Positions 25,875-35,262 of a stretch of DNA of 64,000 nucleotides are shown in pieces. Below the pieces are notes generated by a model. The model did not search any database, was not told the DNA's origin, and saw only the letters and a list, made by a program, of their open reading frames with translations. Each line of letters starts with the position of its first letter. The first letter of the stretch is position 1. Both the position numbers and the translations under genes were made by a program. Source of the stretch: Bradyrhizobium sp. LTSP885 (GTDB lineage Bacteria; Pseudomonadota; Alphaproteobacteria; Rhizobiales; Xanthobacteraceae). The stretch lies in assembly GCF_000938305.1 (NCBI RefSeq), contig NZ_JYMT01000040.1:43513-107512 (forward strand), in the 5' to 3' direction.

Positions 25875-27182
25875 ATGATCCCCCGCTATACCCGCCCGGA
25901 AATGGCCTCCATCTGGGAGCCGCAGACGCGTTTCAAGATCTGGTTCGAGATCGAGGCGCATGCCGCCGACGCGCAGGCCGAACTCGGCGTGATCCCCAAG
26001 GAGGCCGCGAAGACGATCTGGGCCAAGGCCAAGGACGCCACCTTCGATGTCGCGCGGATCGACGAGATCGAGCGCGAGACCAAGCACGACGTGATCGCCT
26101 TCACCACCCATCTGGCCGAGATCATCGGCCCCGAGGCGCGGTTCGTGCACCAGGGCATGACGTCGTCGGACGTGCTCGACACCTGCCTCAACGTCCAGCT
26201 CAAGCGCGCCGCCGACCTGTTGCTCGCCGACCTCGATCGTGTGCTGGCAGCGTTGAAGACGCGCGCCTTCGAGCACAGGATGACGCCGACCATCGGCCGC
26301 TCCCACGGCATCCATGCCGAGCCGGTCACGTTCGGCCTGAAGCTCGCCTATGCCTATGCCGAATTCAGCCGCGCCCGCGCCCGCCTGGTCGCCGCGCGTG
26401 ACGAGATCTCGACCTGCGCGATCTCGGGCGCGGTCGGCACCTTCGCCCAGATCGACCCGCGGGTCGAAGAGCACGTCGCCAAGGCGATGGGCCTGCGGCC
26501 GGAGCCGATCTCGACGCAAGTCATTCCGCGCGACCGCCATGCGATGTATTTTGCGACGCTCGGCGTGATCGCCGCCTCGGTCGAGCGGCTGGCGGTGGAG
26601 ATTCGCCATCTGCAGCGCACCGAGGTGCTGGAGGCGGAAGAATTCTTCTCCGAGGGCCAGAAGGGATCGTCGGCGATGCCGCACAAGCGCAACCCGGTGC
26701 TGTCGGAGAATCTCTCGGGCCTCGCGCGCATGGTGCGCGCCTATGTGACGCCGGCGCTGGAGAATGTCGTGCTCTGGCATGAGCGCGACATCTCGCACTC
26801 CTCGGCCGAGCGGATGATGGGCCCCGATGCCACCGTGACGCTCGACTTCGCGCTTAACCGTCTCGCCGGCCTGATCGAGAAGCTGCTGGTTTACCCTGCC
26901 AACATGCAGAAGAATCTCGACCGCCTCGGCGGCCTGGTGCATTCGCAGCGCGTGCTGATGGCGCTGACGCAAAAGGGCGCCAGCCGCGAGGACGCCTACA
27001 AATACGTACAGCGCAACGCGATGCCGGTGTGGCGCGGCGAAGGCGACTTCCAGACGCTGCTGAAGCAGGACGCCGACGTGAAGACGTATCTCACCGACGC
27101 CGAGATCGAGGAGCGGTTCGACCTCGGCTATCACCTCAAGCACGTCGACACGATCTTCACGCGGGTGTTCGGGGAAGCGTAA
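25875..27182 (+). CDS. purB: Adenylosuccinate lyase
   Basis: A 435-residue enzyme acting twice in purine synthesis: SAICAR to AICAR, and adenylosuccinate to AMP. It begins MIPRYTRPEMASIWEPQTRF, shows TSSDVLDTCLNVQL and IGRSHGIHAEPVTFGLKLA, and the superfamily signature GSSAMPHKRNP. It is complete and has a normal family length. It lies 27 kb from the purC-purS-purQ-purL genes and between unrelated genes. Confidence 0.96.
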   Translation: MIPRYTRPEMASIWEPQTRFKIWFEIEAHAADAQAELGVIPKEAAKTIWAKAKDATFDVARIDEIERETKHDVIAFTTHLAEIIGPEARFVHQGMTSSDVLDTCLNVQLKRAADLLLADLDRVLAALKTRAFEHRMTPTIGRSHGIHAEPVTFGLKLAYAYAEFSRARARLVAARDEISTCAISGAVGTFAQIDPRVEEHVAKAMGLRPEPISTQVIPRDRHAMYFATLGVIAASVERLAVEIRHLQRTEVLEAEEFFSEGQKGSSAMPHKRNPVLSENLSGLARMVRAYVTPALENVVLWHERDISHSSAERMMGPDATVTLDFALNRLAGLIEKLLVYPANMQKNLDRLGGLVHSQRVLMALTQKGASREDAYKYVQRNAMPVWRGEGDFQTLLKQDADVKTYLTDAEIEERFDLGYHLKHVDTIFTRVFGEA

Positions 27183-27183
27183 T

Positions 27184-27264
27184 CGTAGGGCGGGTTAGCC
27201 GAAGGCGTAACCCGCCATTCCCAGACACACCGCGGCGGGTTACGCTACGCTAACCCGCCCTACG
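27184..27264. repeat. Inverted-repeat element, family C
   Basis: Perfect 16-bp terminal arms CGTAGGGCGGGTTAGC and GCTAACCCGCCCTACG bound an 81-base element directly after purB. An internal pair GGCGTAACCCGCC / GGCGGGTTACGC can fold further. It may serve as a transcript-end hairpin. Confidence 0.85.
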
Positions 27265-27291
27265 AATTAACAACAACAAGGGACCCTGCCC

Positions 27292-28464
27292 ATGCCCATC
27301 GTCAATCGCGTCGCCGCCCTCTCGGATGAAATGGCCGCCTGGCGCCATGATTTCCACGAGAACCCCGAACTGCTCTACGACGTCCACCGCACCGCCGGCA
27401 TCGTCGCCGACCGCCTGCGCGAGTTCGGCTGCGACGAGGTGGTGACCGGCATCGGGCGCACCGGCGTGGTCGGTGTGATCCGCGGCCGCAAGAGCAATTC
27501 GGGCAAGACTATCGGCCTGCGTGCCGACATGGATGCGCTGCCGATGCAGGAGACCTCGGGCGTGGCCTACGCCTCCAAGGTCCCAGGCAAAATGCATGCC
27601 TGCGGCCATGACGGCCACACCGCGATGCTGCTGGGCGCGGCGAAATATCTCACCGAGACCCGCAATTTCGACGGCACCGCTATCGTCATCTTCCAGCCCG
27701 CCGAAGAAGGCGGTGGCGGCGGCAAGGCGATGGTCGACGACGGCCTGATGACCCGCTGGGGCATCCAGGAGGTCTACGGCCTGCACAACATGCCGGGCCT
27801 GCCTGAGGGCCATTTCGCCACCAAGCCGGGAGCGCTGCTCGCCTCGGCGGACTCGCTGGAGATCACGGTCCACGGCAAGGGCGGCCATGCCGGTGCCGGT
27901 CCGCACCGCGCGGTCGACAGCGTGTTGATCGGGTCGCAGATCGTCAACGCCCTGCAGTCGATCGTCGCGCGCAATGTCGATCCGCTGAAGTCGGCCGTGA
28001 TCTCGATCACGAAGTTCAATGCCGGCACCGCCTTCAACGTCATTCCGGAGATCGCGCATCTCGCGGGCACCGTGCGCACGCTCGATCCGGAGATCCGCGA
28101 TCTCGTCGAACGCCGCATCGGCGAAGTCGCCGACAGCGTTGCCCGCGCCTATGGCGGATCGGCCGAGACCAAATATAACCGGATGTATCCGGTGACGATG
28201 AACCATGCGCGCGAGGCCGGCGTCGCCGCGGACGTGGCGCGCGATGTGGTCGGCAACGACCGCGTCGACGACCGCACCACGCCGCTGATGGGCGCTGAAG
28301 ACTTTTCGTTCATGCTGGAAGCCCGCCCCGGCGCCTTCGTGTTTCTTGGCATGGGCGACGGCAACGAATGCCATCACCCGGGCTACATCTTCAACGATAA
28401 CATTCTGGGCCACGGCGCATCCTACTGGGTGCGGCTGGTCGAGAAGACGATGCCGGCGGGCTAG
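27292..28464 (+). CDS. M20 family amidohydrolase (hippurate hydrolase-like)
   Basis: A 390-residue zinc or manganese amidohydrolase of the M20D group, which removes acyl groups from amino acids. Seen are WRHDFHENPEL, GLRADMDALPMQE, the metal-binding ACGHDGHTAMLLGAAKYL, PAEEGGGGGKAM, the dimerisation-domain stretch GKGGHAGAGPHRAVD, and the final metal ligands GAEDFSFM and HHPGYIFND. Length and start are normal. It stands alone after purB; the physiological substrate is not evident. Confidence 0.9.
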   Translation: MPIVNRVAALSDEMAAWRHDFHENPELLYDVHRTAGIVADRLREFGCDEVVTGIGRTGVVGVIRGRKSNSGKTIGLRADMDALPMQETSGVAYASKVPGKMHACGHDGHTAMLLGAAKYLTETRNFDGTAIVIFQPAEEGGGGGKAMVDDGLMTRWGIQEVYGLHNMPGLPEGHFATKPGALLASADSLEITVHGKGGHAGAGPHRAVDSVLIGSQIVNALQSIVARNVDPLKSAVISITKFNAGTAFNVIPEIAHLAGTVRTLDPEIRDLVERRIGEVADSVARAYGGSAETKYNRMYPVTMNHAREAGVAADVARDVVGNDRVDDRTTPLMGAEDFSFMLEARPGAFVFLGMGDGNECHHPGYIFNDNILGHGASYWVRLVEKTMPAG

Positions 28465-28489
28465 AGCTCCTTTGGTGACCCGGCCGCGA

Positions 28490-30901
28490 TCAATTCGCGG
28501 CCGGCGTCGGCACTTTCTGAATCATCACCACTGCGGTGCCGCTATTGTACTCCCGGTAGATCAAGTCGTAGATCCCCGGCAGGCTGAGTGTGCTGTTGTT
28601 GACGTAGAGGAACACCTCGCCGCTGGCCCGCGGTACGAACGTCGTGGTCCACACACCGCCGCCCGGCCCTTTGAGTTGCAGCAGATGCTCCTCGAAGCCG
28701 GGGCCGCCGACCCGAAGGATGGTCGCAGACCAGTTCGACCAGATCAGGCGCTTGAACGGCCAGCCGAAGAACTGATGCACCGAATGGATGCCGCGGTAGC
28801 CGTTGGGATCCGGTTTGATCCCGTCGTCCTCCCATGTCTTGTCGACCTTCAGCGTGATGCTGTATTTCTCGCCCTGCACGACACGCAATCCCGTCGCGTT
28901 GCAGGCCTTGGCGGTGTTCATCCGTGCTGGCGCCACCACCACGCCCTCGACGGCAATGCCCCCGGTTCCCTTGCACACCAATCCAAGCGTGTTGGCGGTG
29001 CCGAAGGCGAGCCACCAGAACAGCCACCACATGATGAGCGTTGGCAGGGTCCAGTGCGTCAGCAGATAGAACGCCGCCCTGTACCAGCCACGCCGTCGCA
29101 GTCTGTAGACGAACGCGCGCCACCCGGTGAGCGCGGGATAATCCAGCGGCGAATGCCAGGCGATGCGCGCAACGTCGCGGACCTTTCGCTGCAGTCCGGC
29201 GCCCGCATACATGAAAGCCAGAATTGCGATCGCGCCGATCAGCACGAATCCCGGCCCGTTGCGGAACGCCACGAACCACGGATCGAGGAAACCCGGCAGG
29301 AACGAGGCACCTGTGTTGACGATCGGATTGACAAACCCGCCGACGGTGTCGGCGCCGAAGCCCGGCACGTAGATCACGAAATAGGGAATGAAGGCGACGA
29401 AGGCGGTGGCTAACGCCGTCAGGAAATAGACCACGCGCCGCAGCCAGACCCAATTCCAGACATCGTCCTGGACATGCGAGCGCGGATATCCCTGATCGGG
29501 CGGCTGGTAGGCTCCCACATGTGCCGTGCCGGCGTCATCGACCCATTTGTAGATCGCGGGAACGACCACCGGCGCATAGCGATCGGTGCCGTCGACGATG
29601 CGGTCGAACACCGAATGATGGAGGGTTGGCGTCGGCACCGGCGACACCACCCGCGGCATGCTCGGATGCAGATCGTCGAGAATTTCGGTTTGCGGATCCT
29701 GCGAGTGATGCAACAGCCGCCAGATGCGGCACGCATCGCTGCGGACCGACAGCTTATAGGACGGATCGAGGTAGATTTCGAGCACGTTGCGCGGCTTGTA
29801 GCGGTAGTAGCCCGCCAGCCCCTTGCGGGAGTCGTTGAGCTTGTCCGTCGGATCGATCAGCGGATCGACCGTAATCTCTCGCTGCCGGTCGAGGGTGCGC
29901 AGACCGTAGGGCTCGGCGCGGTCCAGCATCCAGTCCAGCGTGACGTAGGACAGTCCGTTCTGCGGGTAGCCGCCGCCGATATCCGCGTGGACGCCGGTGA
30001 ACCACACCTGGCTGATGCGTTCGCGATCGGCGAGCGGCAGGTCGGTGCGCAGATGCGGCAACAGATCGGCCAATTGTGCCGCCGCGGGCCGCGGGTCGTA
30101 ATTGATGTCGAACAGCCAGCTCTTCTTCTTGCGCCCCGGGACGTCGGCGGTGCCGCGGACATAGCGCTCGTCCCAGATCACCGGATGAAACGCGTCGCGT
30201 TCCTCTTCAAGTGCCAGCGCGTGACAGGCGCGATGAATCTTGGCGCTCATGAAGTGGTCCGGCATCGACAGCGGCCAGACCCAGTAATCGATCGCGCGCG
30301 TCATCTCCTGGATCGGCCCGCCATAGGCGTCCACCGTGTCCCAGATCCCGACGAAGCGGATGCTCTCGACCGGTGTGGCGGGAAGCGTCGCGACGCGCTG
30401 CCCCCACAGCCCGCGCCAGGTGCGAATGCAGAAATCCCGCACGCTCCGCAGGTCGATGTGACAACGGCCAAGCGCCTTGAGGATGCCGCCGTCGAAGCGC
30501 CGCCGATAGGCGCGATAGGCGTCCGCGGCGAAGCGCGCCAGATCTGCCTCGTTGTTGTTGTAGGGAACGACGCCCTGCGAGGCGATCAGGCCTGCGACGA
30601 TGCGGATGGTGAAGGCGCCGCGGCTGAAGCCGAAGCAATAAATCTGATCGCCCGCCTGGTAATTGCGGCAGCAGAAACTGTAGATCGCGATCACGTTGCG
30701 CTTCAGTCCGAAGCCGAAGATGCCGCCAAGCGCTGCGAACAGCTTGAACGACGACGTTCCCACGCCGTCATCGTAGAACGCGATCTGGCTGGTCGGGTCG
30801 CGAAGATCGAGGAGCTGAAAGAGCCGCCAGACGTTGGTCTTCAAGACCTTTGCAGAACTGTTTCCCGTCCCGTCGGACAGCAGAACAATATTCTTTGGCA
30901 T
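28490..30901 (-). CDS. DUF2235 (Tle1-like) hydrolase with C-terminal membrane segments
   Basis: An 803-residue protein. The N-terminal half is a DUF2235 alpha/beta hydrolase: NIVLLSDGTGNSS near the start, the nucleophile elbow GFSRGAF near residue 113, and FTGVHADIGGGYP near residue 310, which together give a plausible Ser-Asp-His set. After about residue 490 several hydrophobic segments follow (VVYFLTALATAFVAFIPYFVIYV, FVLIGAIAILAFMYAGAG, WTLPTLIMWWLFWWLAFG), then a beta-rich C-terminus. DUF2235 includes type VI phospholipase effectors, but no VgrG, PAAR or immunity gene is near, so a housekeeping membrane lipase is at least as likely. Confidence 0.82.
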   Translation of the reverse strand: MPKNIVLLSDGTGNSSAKVLKTNVWRLFQLLDLRDPTSQIAFYDDGVGTSSFKLFAALGGIFGFGLKRNVIAIYSFCCRNYQAGDQIYCFGFSRGAFTIRIVAGLIASQGVVPYNNNEADLARFAADAYRAYRRRFDGGILKALGRCHIDLRSVRDFCIRTWRGLWGQRVATLPATPVESIRFVGIWDTVDAYGGPIQEMTRAIDYWVWPLSMPDHFMSAKIHRACHALALEEERDAFHPVIWDERYVRGTADVPGRKKKSWLFDINYDPRPAAAQLADLLPHLRTDLPLADRERISQVWFTGVHADIGGGYPQNGLSYVTLDWMLDRAEPYGLRTLDRQREITVDPLIDPTDKLNDSRKGLAGYYRYKPRNVLEIYLDPSYKLSVRSDACRIWRLLHHSQDPQTEILDDLHPSMPRVVSPVPTPTLHHSVFDRIVDGTDRYAPVVVPAIYKWVDDAGTAHVGAYQPPDQGYPRSHVQDDVWNWVWLRRVVYFLTALATAFVAFIPYFVIYVPGFGADTVGGFVNPIVNTGASFLPGFLDPWFVAFRNGPGFVLIGAIAILAFMYAGAGLQRKVRDVARIAWHSPLDYPALTGWRAFVYRLRRRGWYRAAFYLLTHWTLPTLIMWWLFWWLAFGTANTLGLVCKGTGGIAVEGVVVAPARMNTAKACNATGLRVVQGEKYSITLKVDKTWEDDGIKPDPNGYRGIHSVHQFFGWPFKRLIWSNWSATILRVGGPGFEEHLLQLKGPGGGVWTTTFVPRASGEVFLYVNNSTLSLPGIYDLIYREYNSGTAVVMIQKVPTPAAN

Positions 30902-31028
30902 GGATGCTTCCGCCTGAAAAATCGCAAAAGCAGGATGCTTGCCTGAAATTGCTTCGGAGGCAAGGTACAATCAGAAAGGGAACTGGGTGAAAACGGCCGC
31001 AGGCGGCGCGGCCAGTCCGCAAGCGATC

Positions 31029-31592
31029 TTAAGTCGCGCGGTCGGCCTGCCCCGCGCCCACCATGCGCGCGGCAACGCGGTCGCGCCTGACAAAATGATG
31101 GAAGGCCGCGGCGGCGAGATGCAGCACGATCAGCGCCAGCAGCACATAGGCGAAAAAGATATGGCGATCCTCATAGGCCCCGGCTGCCGCCTTGTCGGAC
31201 GAGGTGATCTGCGGCACGTGGAACAGGCCGAAGAAGCTGGAATAGTCAGGCGTCCGGGCGCCGGAATGCGCCCAACCCAGCACCGCCACCAGGATGGTGA
31301 CGGCATAGAGCGCGCCATGGCTGACGCGGGCGGCGACCCGTTGCCAGGATGATAAGTCCGACGGCAGGTCCGGCGTCGGATTGACGCCCCGCCACAGCAG
31401 CCGGAGCACGGTGAGCAGCAGCACCAGATAGCCGATATCGGCGTGGATCGAGCGATAGAAGAACCGATCCGGCCGCGCCGGAAAATGGTTCATCCACCAG
31501 CCATAGGCGATCATGCCGATGATGGCTGCGCCCAGCACCCAATGGAACGCGCGAGCGAGCGAGCCCCAGCTCGCGGCGGTATTACGGATCAT
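31029..31592 (-). CDS. Cytochrome b561 family protein
   Basis: A 187-residue four-span membrane cytochrome. Likely haem-binding histidines lie in ARAFHWVLGA, YRSIHADIGYLVLL, RVSHGALYAVTI and LLALIVLHLAAAAFHHF. It probably transfers electrons from quinol, in some relatives to superoxide or to periplasmic partners. No YceI-type partner is adjacent. It starts close to, and diverges from, murI. Confidence 0.88.
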   Translation of the reverse strand: MIRNTAASWGSLARAFHWVLGAAIIGMIAYGWWMNHFPARPDRFFYRSIHADIGYLVLLLTVLRLLWRGVNPTPDLPSDLSSWQRVAARVSHGALYAVTILVAVLGWAHSGARTPDYSSFFGLFHVPQITSSDKAAAGAYEDRHIFFAYVLLALIVLHLAAAAFHHFVRRDRVAARMVGAGQADRAT

Positions 31593-31774
31593 GGTCGTTT
31601 GGCCCCCTGCGGCGTGTCTCGGATTTGCACGTTAAAGCAATAGCTTGCCTTGATAGTGACAGGTATCGATCAAGGCCATTTAAAATTCCGCAATGTCGCC
31701 GCCTTGTGTGGCCCAAGGTCACGCGGAGGCCAAAAACAACTGAATGGTAACCCTGGTTCGGATAGAATTTGCGC

Positions 31775-32572
31775 GTGTCAGCCCCACCCACCATCCTCAT
31801 TTTCGACTCCGGCCTCGGCGGCCTCACGGTGCTGCGCGAGGTGGTCCGGGCGCGGCCCGAGGCGCGCTACGTCTATGTCGCCGACGACGCCTTCTTTCCC
31901 TACGGCCACCACAGCGAGGACGAGATCATCGCCCGCGTGGTGCCGCTGGTCGGCGAGCTGATCGAGGCCCATGCACCCGACCTCGTCGTGATCGCCTGCA
32001 ACACCGCCTCCACGCTTGTGATGTCGCATTTGCGTGACGCTTACAGGCTGCCCTTTGTCGGCACCGTACCCGCGATCAAGCCGGCCTGCGCCGCCTCGAA
32101 GACCCGGCGGGTCTCGGTGCTCGGCACCAGGGGCACCGTGAAGCGGGAATACACCCGCAAGCTGATCTCTGACTTTGCCCAAGGCTGCGAGGTCACGCTG
32201 GTCGGTTCCGGCGAGCTCGCCTCGCTGGCGGAAGCCGCCCTGAGCGGACAGACCGTGCGCGACGAGGATATCGCAGCCGAGCTCGCGCCCTGCTTCGTAG
32301 GCCAGGGCGCCGACGACCCCGCCCGCACCGACACTGTGGTGCTCGCCTGCACGCATTATCCGCTGCTGCTGGACCGGCTGACAAAGCTGGCGCCCTGGCC
32401 GGTCGACTGGATCGATCCAGCGCCCGCGATCGCCCGCCGCGTCTCCGACCTGCTCGGTCCGATCTGCCGCGAGAGCGACACGGCCGGCGCCGAGATGATC
32501 TTCACCTCGAAGCGCCCGCATCGCCTGACGCAGGCGCTGACACCGTTCTTCGGCGGCCGCGTCCCGGCCTGA
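31775..32572 (+). CDS. murI: Glutamate racemase
   Basis: A 265-residue racemase making D-glutamate for peptidoglycan. The two catalytic cysteines lie in VIACNTASTLV and VLACTHYPLL; the N-terminus has the family FDSGLGGLTVLREV. GTG at 31775 is preferred; the TTG at 31769 is a longer option. It lies alone, followed 150 bases later by the PAS kinase gene. Confidence 0.94.
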   Translation: MSAPPTILIFDSGLGGLTVLREVVRARPEARYVYVADDAFFPYGHHSEDEIIARVVPLVGELIEAHAPDLVVIACNTASTLVMSHLRDAYRLPFVGTVPAIKPACAASKTRRVSVLGTRGTVKREYTRKLISDFAQGCEVTLVGSGELASLAEAALSGQTVRDEDIAAELAPCFVGQGADDPARTDTVVLACTHYPLLLDRLTKLAPWPVDWIDPAPAIARRVSDLLGPICRESDTAGAEMIFTSKRPHRLTQALTPFFGGRVPA

Positions 32573-32673
32573 GCCTGCGGCTTCCCCCGGCGCGGTCCAG
32601 CGGCTCCGGCTCTCGCGTTGTCAGCCCTCGCCTAAAGAAGCATGCCGCCAATGCGTCGACGTGACATCGGCTT

Positions 32674-32698
32674 GGAACGATTGTGCTCCAACCCCGTT
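32674..32698 (+). promoter_or_regulatory. EcfG-type general stress promoter (perfect match)
   Basis: GGAAC at 32674-32678, 16-base spacer, CGTT at 32695-32698. It lies 24 bases before the kinase ATG at 32723, leaving room for GGAGG at 32714. It matches the consensus of EcfG-family sigma factors exactly. Confidence 0.75.
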
Positions 32699-32722
32699 TG
32701 CTGGAGGTAATCTGGAGGTGTG

Positions 32723-34597
32723 ATGGCTGGCGGCAAACAGAAACAAGATCTCTATGAGAGTGAGCGCAATTTCCGCCTGCTCGTAGAGGGCATCACCGAC
32801 TACGCCATCTATCTGCTGGATCCGGAAGGTCACATCACCAACTGGAACAAAGGGGCTGAGCGCATCAAGGGCTACAAGGCCAGGGAAATCCTGGGTCAGC
32901 ATTTTTCGACGTTTTACACGCCCGAGGACCGCGCCGCCGGCCTGCCGAAACGGGCACTGGAAACCGCCCGAAGGGAGAAGCATTTTATCGCCGAGGGCTG
33001 GCGCGTCCGAAAGGACGGCTCGCGGTTTTTTGCCTCTGTCGTCATCGACCCGATCTACGAGAAGCGCAAGCTGATCGGCTTTGCCAAGATCACGCGCGAC
33101 ATCACCGAACGCCAAAACGCGCTGACCGATCTTTCGAAAAGCGAAAACCAGTTCAAGACGCTGGTCGAAGGCGTCACCGATTACGCCCTCTACATGCTTG
33201 ATCCGACCGGCATCGTATCGAACTGGAATGCAGGCGGCGTGCGCATCAAGGGCTATTCCGCCGAGGACATCGTCGGCCAGCATTTCTCGCGCTTTTACAC
33301 CCCCCTCGACCAGGCGGCGGGAAAGCCCGCCAGGGCGCTGCGAATTGCGCAGGACACCGGCCGTTACGAGGAGGAAGGCTGGCGGGTCCGCAAGGACGGC
33401 TCGTTCTTCTGGGCCAGTGTCGTCATCGACCCCATCCGCAACGACGCCGGCGAGCTGATTGCCTTTGCCAAGATCACCCGCGACATCAGTGAACGGAAAG
33501 AAGCGCAGGAAAAGCTCGCAGTGATGCAGCGGCAACTCGCCGAATCCCAAAAGTTCGACGCGCTCGGCCAGCTCACGGGTGGCATTGCCCATGACTTCAA
33601 CAACATCCTGATGATCATTTCCGGAAGTCTCAACGCGATACGGAAGGAGATCACCGGGGAGAAGGCGCTCAAGGCGCTGCAATCGATTGAGGGCGCCTCG
33701 CAACGCGCGGCATCGCTGACCAGCCAGCTGCTCACCTTCGCCCGGCGGCAGAGCCTTCAACCGCAATCCATTTCATTGTCCGAGCGGATCGACGTGCTCC
33801 GCGACATGCTGAAGAGCGGACTGGGGAGTTCCGTGATCCTCACATTCGAGATCACGGACGATATCTGGAACATCGAGGTCGATCCGAACGAGTTCGAGAC
33901 TGCGCTCGTGAACCTCGTCATCAACGCTCGCGATGCGATGCCTGATGGCGGTACGGTGACGATCAGTGCGAAAAACGTTCCGGACAAGGCGGAGGTGGCC
34001 ATATCCGTGCGAGATACCGGTGTGGGAATTCCTGACGACATCGCCGCGAAAGTCTTCGATCCGTTCTTCACCACCAAGGCGGTCGGCAAAGGCACCGGCC
34101 TTGGCCTGTCCCAGGTGCATGGTTTTGCGCATCAGGCTGGAGGAAGTGTGGCGCTCAAGAGCGCCTTGGGCGAAGGCACCACCATTACCATCTGGCTGCC
34201 GAAAGCAGCCGCGCAACTCACAATCGATCAGGAGCCATCGCTATCGAAGGGACGCGGAACCGTCCTGCTTGTCGAGGACAATCCCGAGGTCGCGGTCGTC
34301 AGCACCGGTTTGCTCGAACAGCTCGGCTACCGCGTACGCTGGGCTGCCGACGCGCCAGCCGCCTTGGCGGAGCTGGAAACGAACGGCATCGACATCGTCT
34401 TCAGTGACGTCGTGATGCCTGGCAAGATGGATGGGGTCGGATTGGCCAAAGCCATCCGCGAGAAAGACCCTGAAATGCCGATCCTGCTCGTGACCGGTTA
34501 CAGCGCCTCGACAAAGGACGTCGGCTCGCAGTTTGCGATCCTGCGCAAGCCCTATCAATTGCACGAACTGAGCCGCGAGCTGCAGAAACTGGCTTGA
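32723..34597 (+). CDS. PAS-PAS hybrid histidine kinase with C-terminal receiver
   Basis: A 624-residue cytoplasmic protein without membrane spans. Two tandem PAS domains (about residues 13-130 and 140-255) are close paralogues, each with Y(A)xYxLDPxGxxxNWN, IKGY, GQHFSxFYTPxDxAAGxP and VRKDGSxFxASVVIDPI. A HisKA box QLTGGIAHDFNNIL and an HATPase domain with NLVINARDAMPDGG, DTGVGIPDD and GTGLGLSQVHGF follow. The C-terminal receiver has LLVEDNPE, phospho-acceptor in IVFSDVVMPGKMDG and ILRKPYQ. A perfect EcfG-type promoter lies just upstream, so it probably belongs to the general stress regulon. Its target is unknown. Confidence 0.94.
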   Translation: MAGGKQKQDLYESERNFRLLVEGITDYAIYLLDPEGHITNWNKGAERIKGYKAREILGQHFSTFYTPEDRAAGLPKRALETARREKHFIAEGWRVRKDGSRFFASVVIDPIYEKRKLIGFAKITRDITERQNALTDLSKSENQFKTLVEGVTDYALYMLDPTGIVSNWNAGGVRIKGYSAEDIVGQHFSRFYTPLDQAAGKPARALRIAQDTGRYEEEGWRVRKDGSFFWASVVIDPIRNDAGELIAFAKITRDISERKEAQEKLAVMQRQLAESQKFDALGQLTGGIAHDFNNILMIISGSLNAIRKEITGEKALKALQSIEGASQRAASLTSQLLTFARRQSLQPQSISLSERIDVLRDMLKSGLGSSVILTFEITDDIWNIEVDPNEFETALVNLVINARDAMPDGGTVTISAKNVPDKAEVAISVRDTGVGIPDDIAAKVFDPFFTTKAVGKGTGLGLSQVHGFAHQAGGSVALKSALGEGTTITIWLPKAAAQLTIDQEPSLSKGRGTVLLVEDNPEVAVVSTGLLEQLGYRVRWAADAPAALAELETNGIDIVFSDVVMPGKMDGVGLAKAIREKDPEMPILLVTGYSASTKDVGSQFAILRKPYQLHELSRELQKLA

Positions 34598-34638
34598 GGC
34601 GCAGTTTAACGGCCGGATGCAGATATTTCCAGATGCGG

Positions 34639-34663
34639 GGAACGTTGGTTCACACCGCAAGTT
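34639..34663 (+). promoter_or_regulatory. Near-match EcfG-type promoter before DUF3606 gene
   Basis: GGAAC at 34639-34643, 16 bases, AGTT at 34660-34663 (one mismatch in CGTT). The gene starts 114 bases downstream, longer than for the other sites. The rest of 34598-34776 shows no gene. Confidence 0.35.
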
Positions 34664-34776
34664 TTCTTGGTGGAGACGGAATCTTCGCAACGAGCGGGAC
34701 AGTCACCATCGCGACCAAGGCGGCGTAATGCCCGCCCAAGTCGCGGTCTGTATCCTCCCATCGCAGACGAAACACA

Positions 34777-35025
34777 ATGATCAGCCGCAAGCCCACCTAT
34801 TTTCGCAATTCGCTGGATTTGAGAGACAAAGTGCAAGTCAAGATCCTGCGCAAGCGCCTCAAGCTGTCGGACGAACAGTTCGCTGGTATCGTTCGGAAGT
34901 CTGGAAATTCGATCTCAGCCATCACCAAGGAGGCCGCTCGCGCGACTCCCGCAGGCCCTGGCGAACTGTCAACGGCCTGTCACGCGGCGGCCCAGAAGGA
35001 ACTTCCGCTTTCTCCGGCTGTTTAG
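34777..35025 (+). CDS. DUF3606 domain small protein
   Basis: An 82-residue basic protein. Residues 15-52 (LRDKVQVKILRKRLKLSDEQF to GNSISAITKEA) match the pattern of DUF3606, a small helical domain frequent in Bradyrhizobium and often stress-induced. The C-terminal 30 residues are variable. It precedes another small stress-type gene. Function unknown. Confidence 0.65.
   Translation: MISRKPTYFRNSLDLRDKVQVKILRKRLKLSDEQFAGIVRKSGNSISAITKEAARATPAGPGELSTACHAAAQKELPLSPAV
34998..35022 (+). promoter_or_regulatory. Near-match EcfG-type promoter before the 65-residue gene
   Basis: GGAAC at 34998-35002, 16 bases, TGTT at 35019-35022, one mismatch. It lies in the 3' end of the DUF3606 gene and 42 bases before the ATG at 35065. 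Confidence 0.4.
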
Positions 35026-35064
35026 AGTCCCGTTCCGGGCAGGAACCGAACGAAGGGAAAGTGA

Positions 35065-35262
35065 ATGGAACGCCGCCGCGTAAAGCACGCGCAGCCGCTT
35101 GGAGTGCGACTGACGGAGCAAGCAAGAGAGCTGCGCGAGCGAGCAAAGGGACTTGCTCCCAGTATCGAGCGAGACGCCATGCTCCGAAAGGCGCGGCTCG
35201 ATGAGGCTGCAGCAAATATGACGGAATGGCTGACATCGCCGGGAGTGAAATCTCCGGCCTAA
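35065..35262 (+). CDS. Small conserved protein, 65 residues, paralogue of 39176
   Basis: A charged, helical small protein. It is clearly related to the 66-residue product at 39176: both have an MExRRxxK start, RLxxxAxxLRxxA, then PxxERxxxxRKARxxExxxxMxEWLxxPGxxxP. AGGGAAAG precedes the ATG. A near-match EcfG promoter lies upstream. The gene end overlaps the convergent PAP2 gene by 4 bases. Such proteins appear common in Bradyrhizobium; the function is unknown. Confidence 0.7.
   Translation: MERRRVKHAQPLGVRLTEQARELRERAKGLAPSIERDAMLRKARLDEAAANMTEWLTSPGVKSPA

Noticed and set aside
28490..30901. Type VI secretion effector island
   Set aside because: DUF2235 alone is not enough; no VgrG, PAAR, adaptor or immunity gene lies nearby.
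29474..30946. A 490-codon frame opposite the DUF2235 gene
   Set aside because: Codon-bias shadow; no family motif, and the opposite strand has clear hydrolase motifs.
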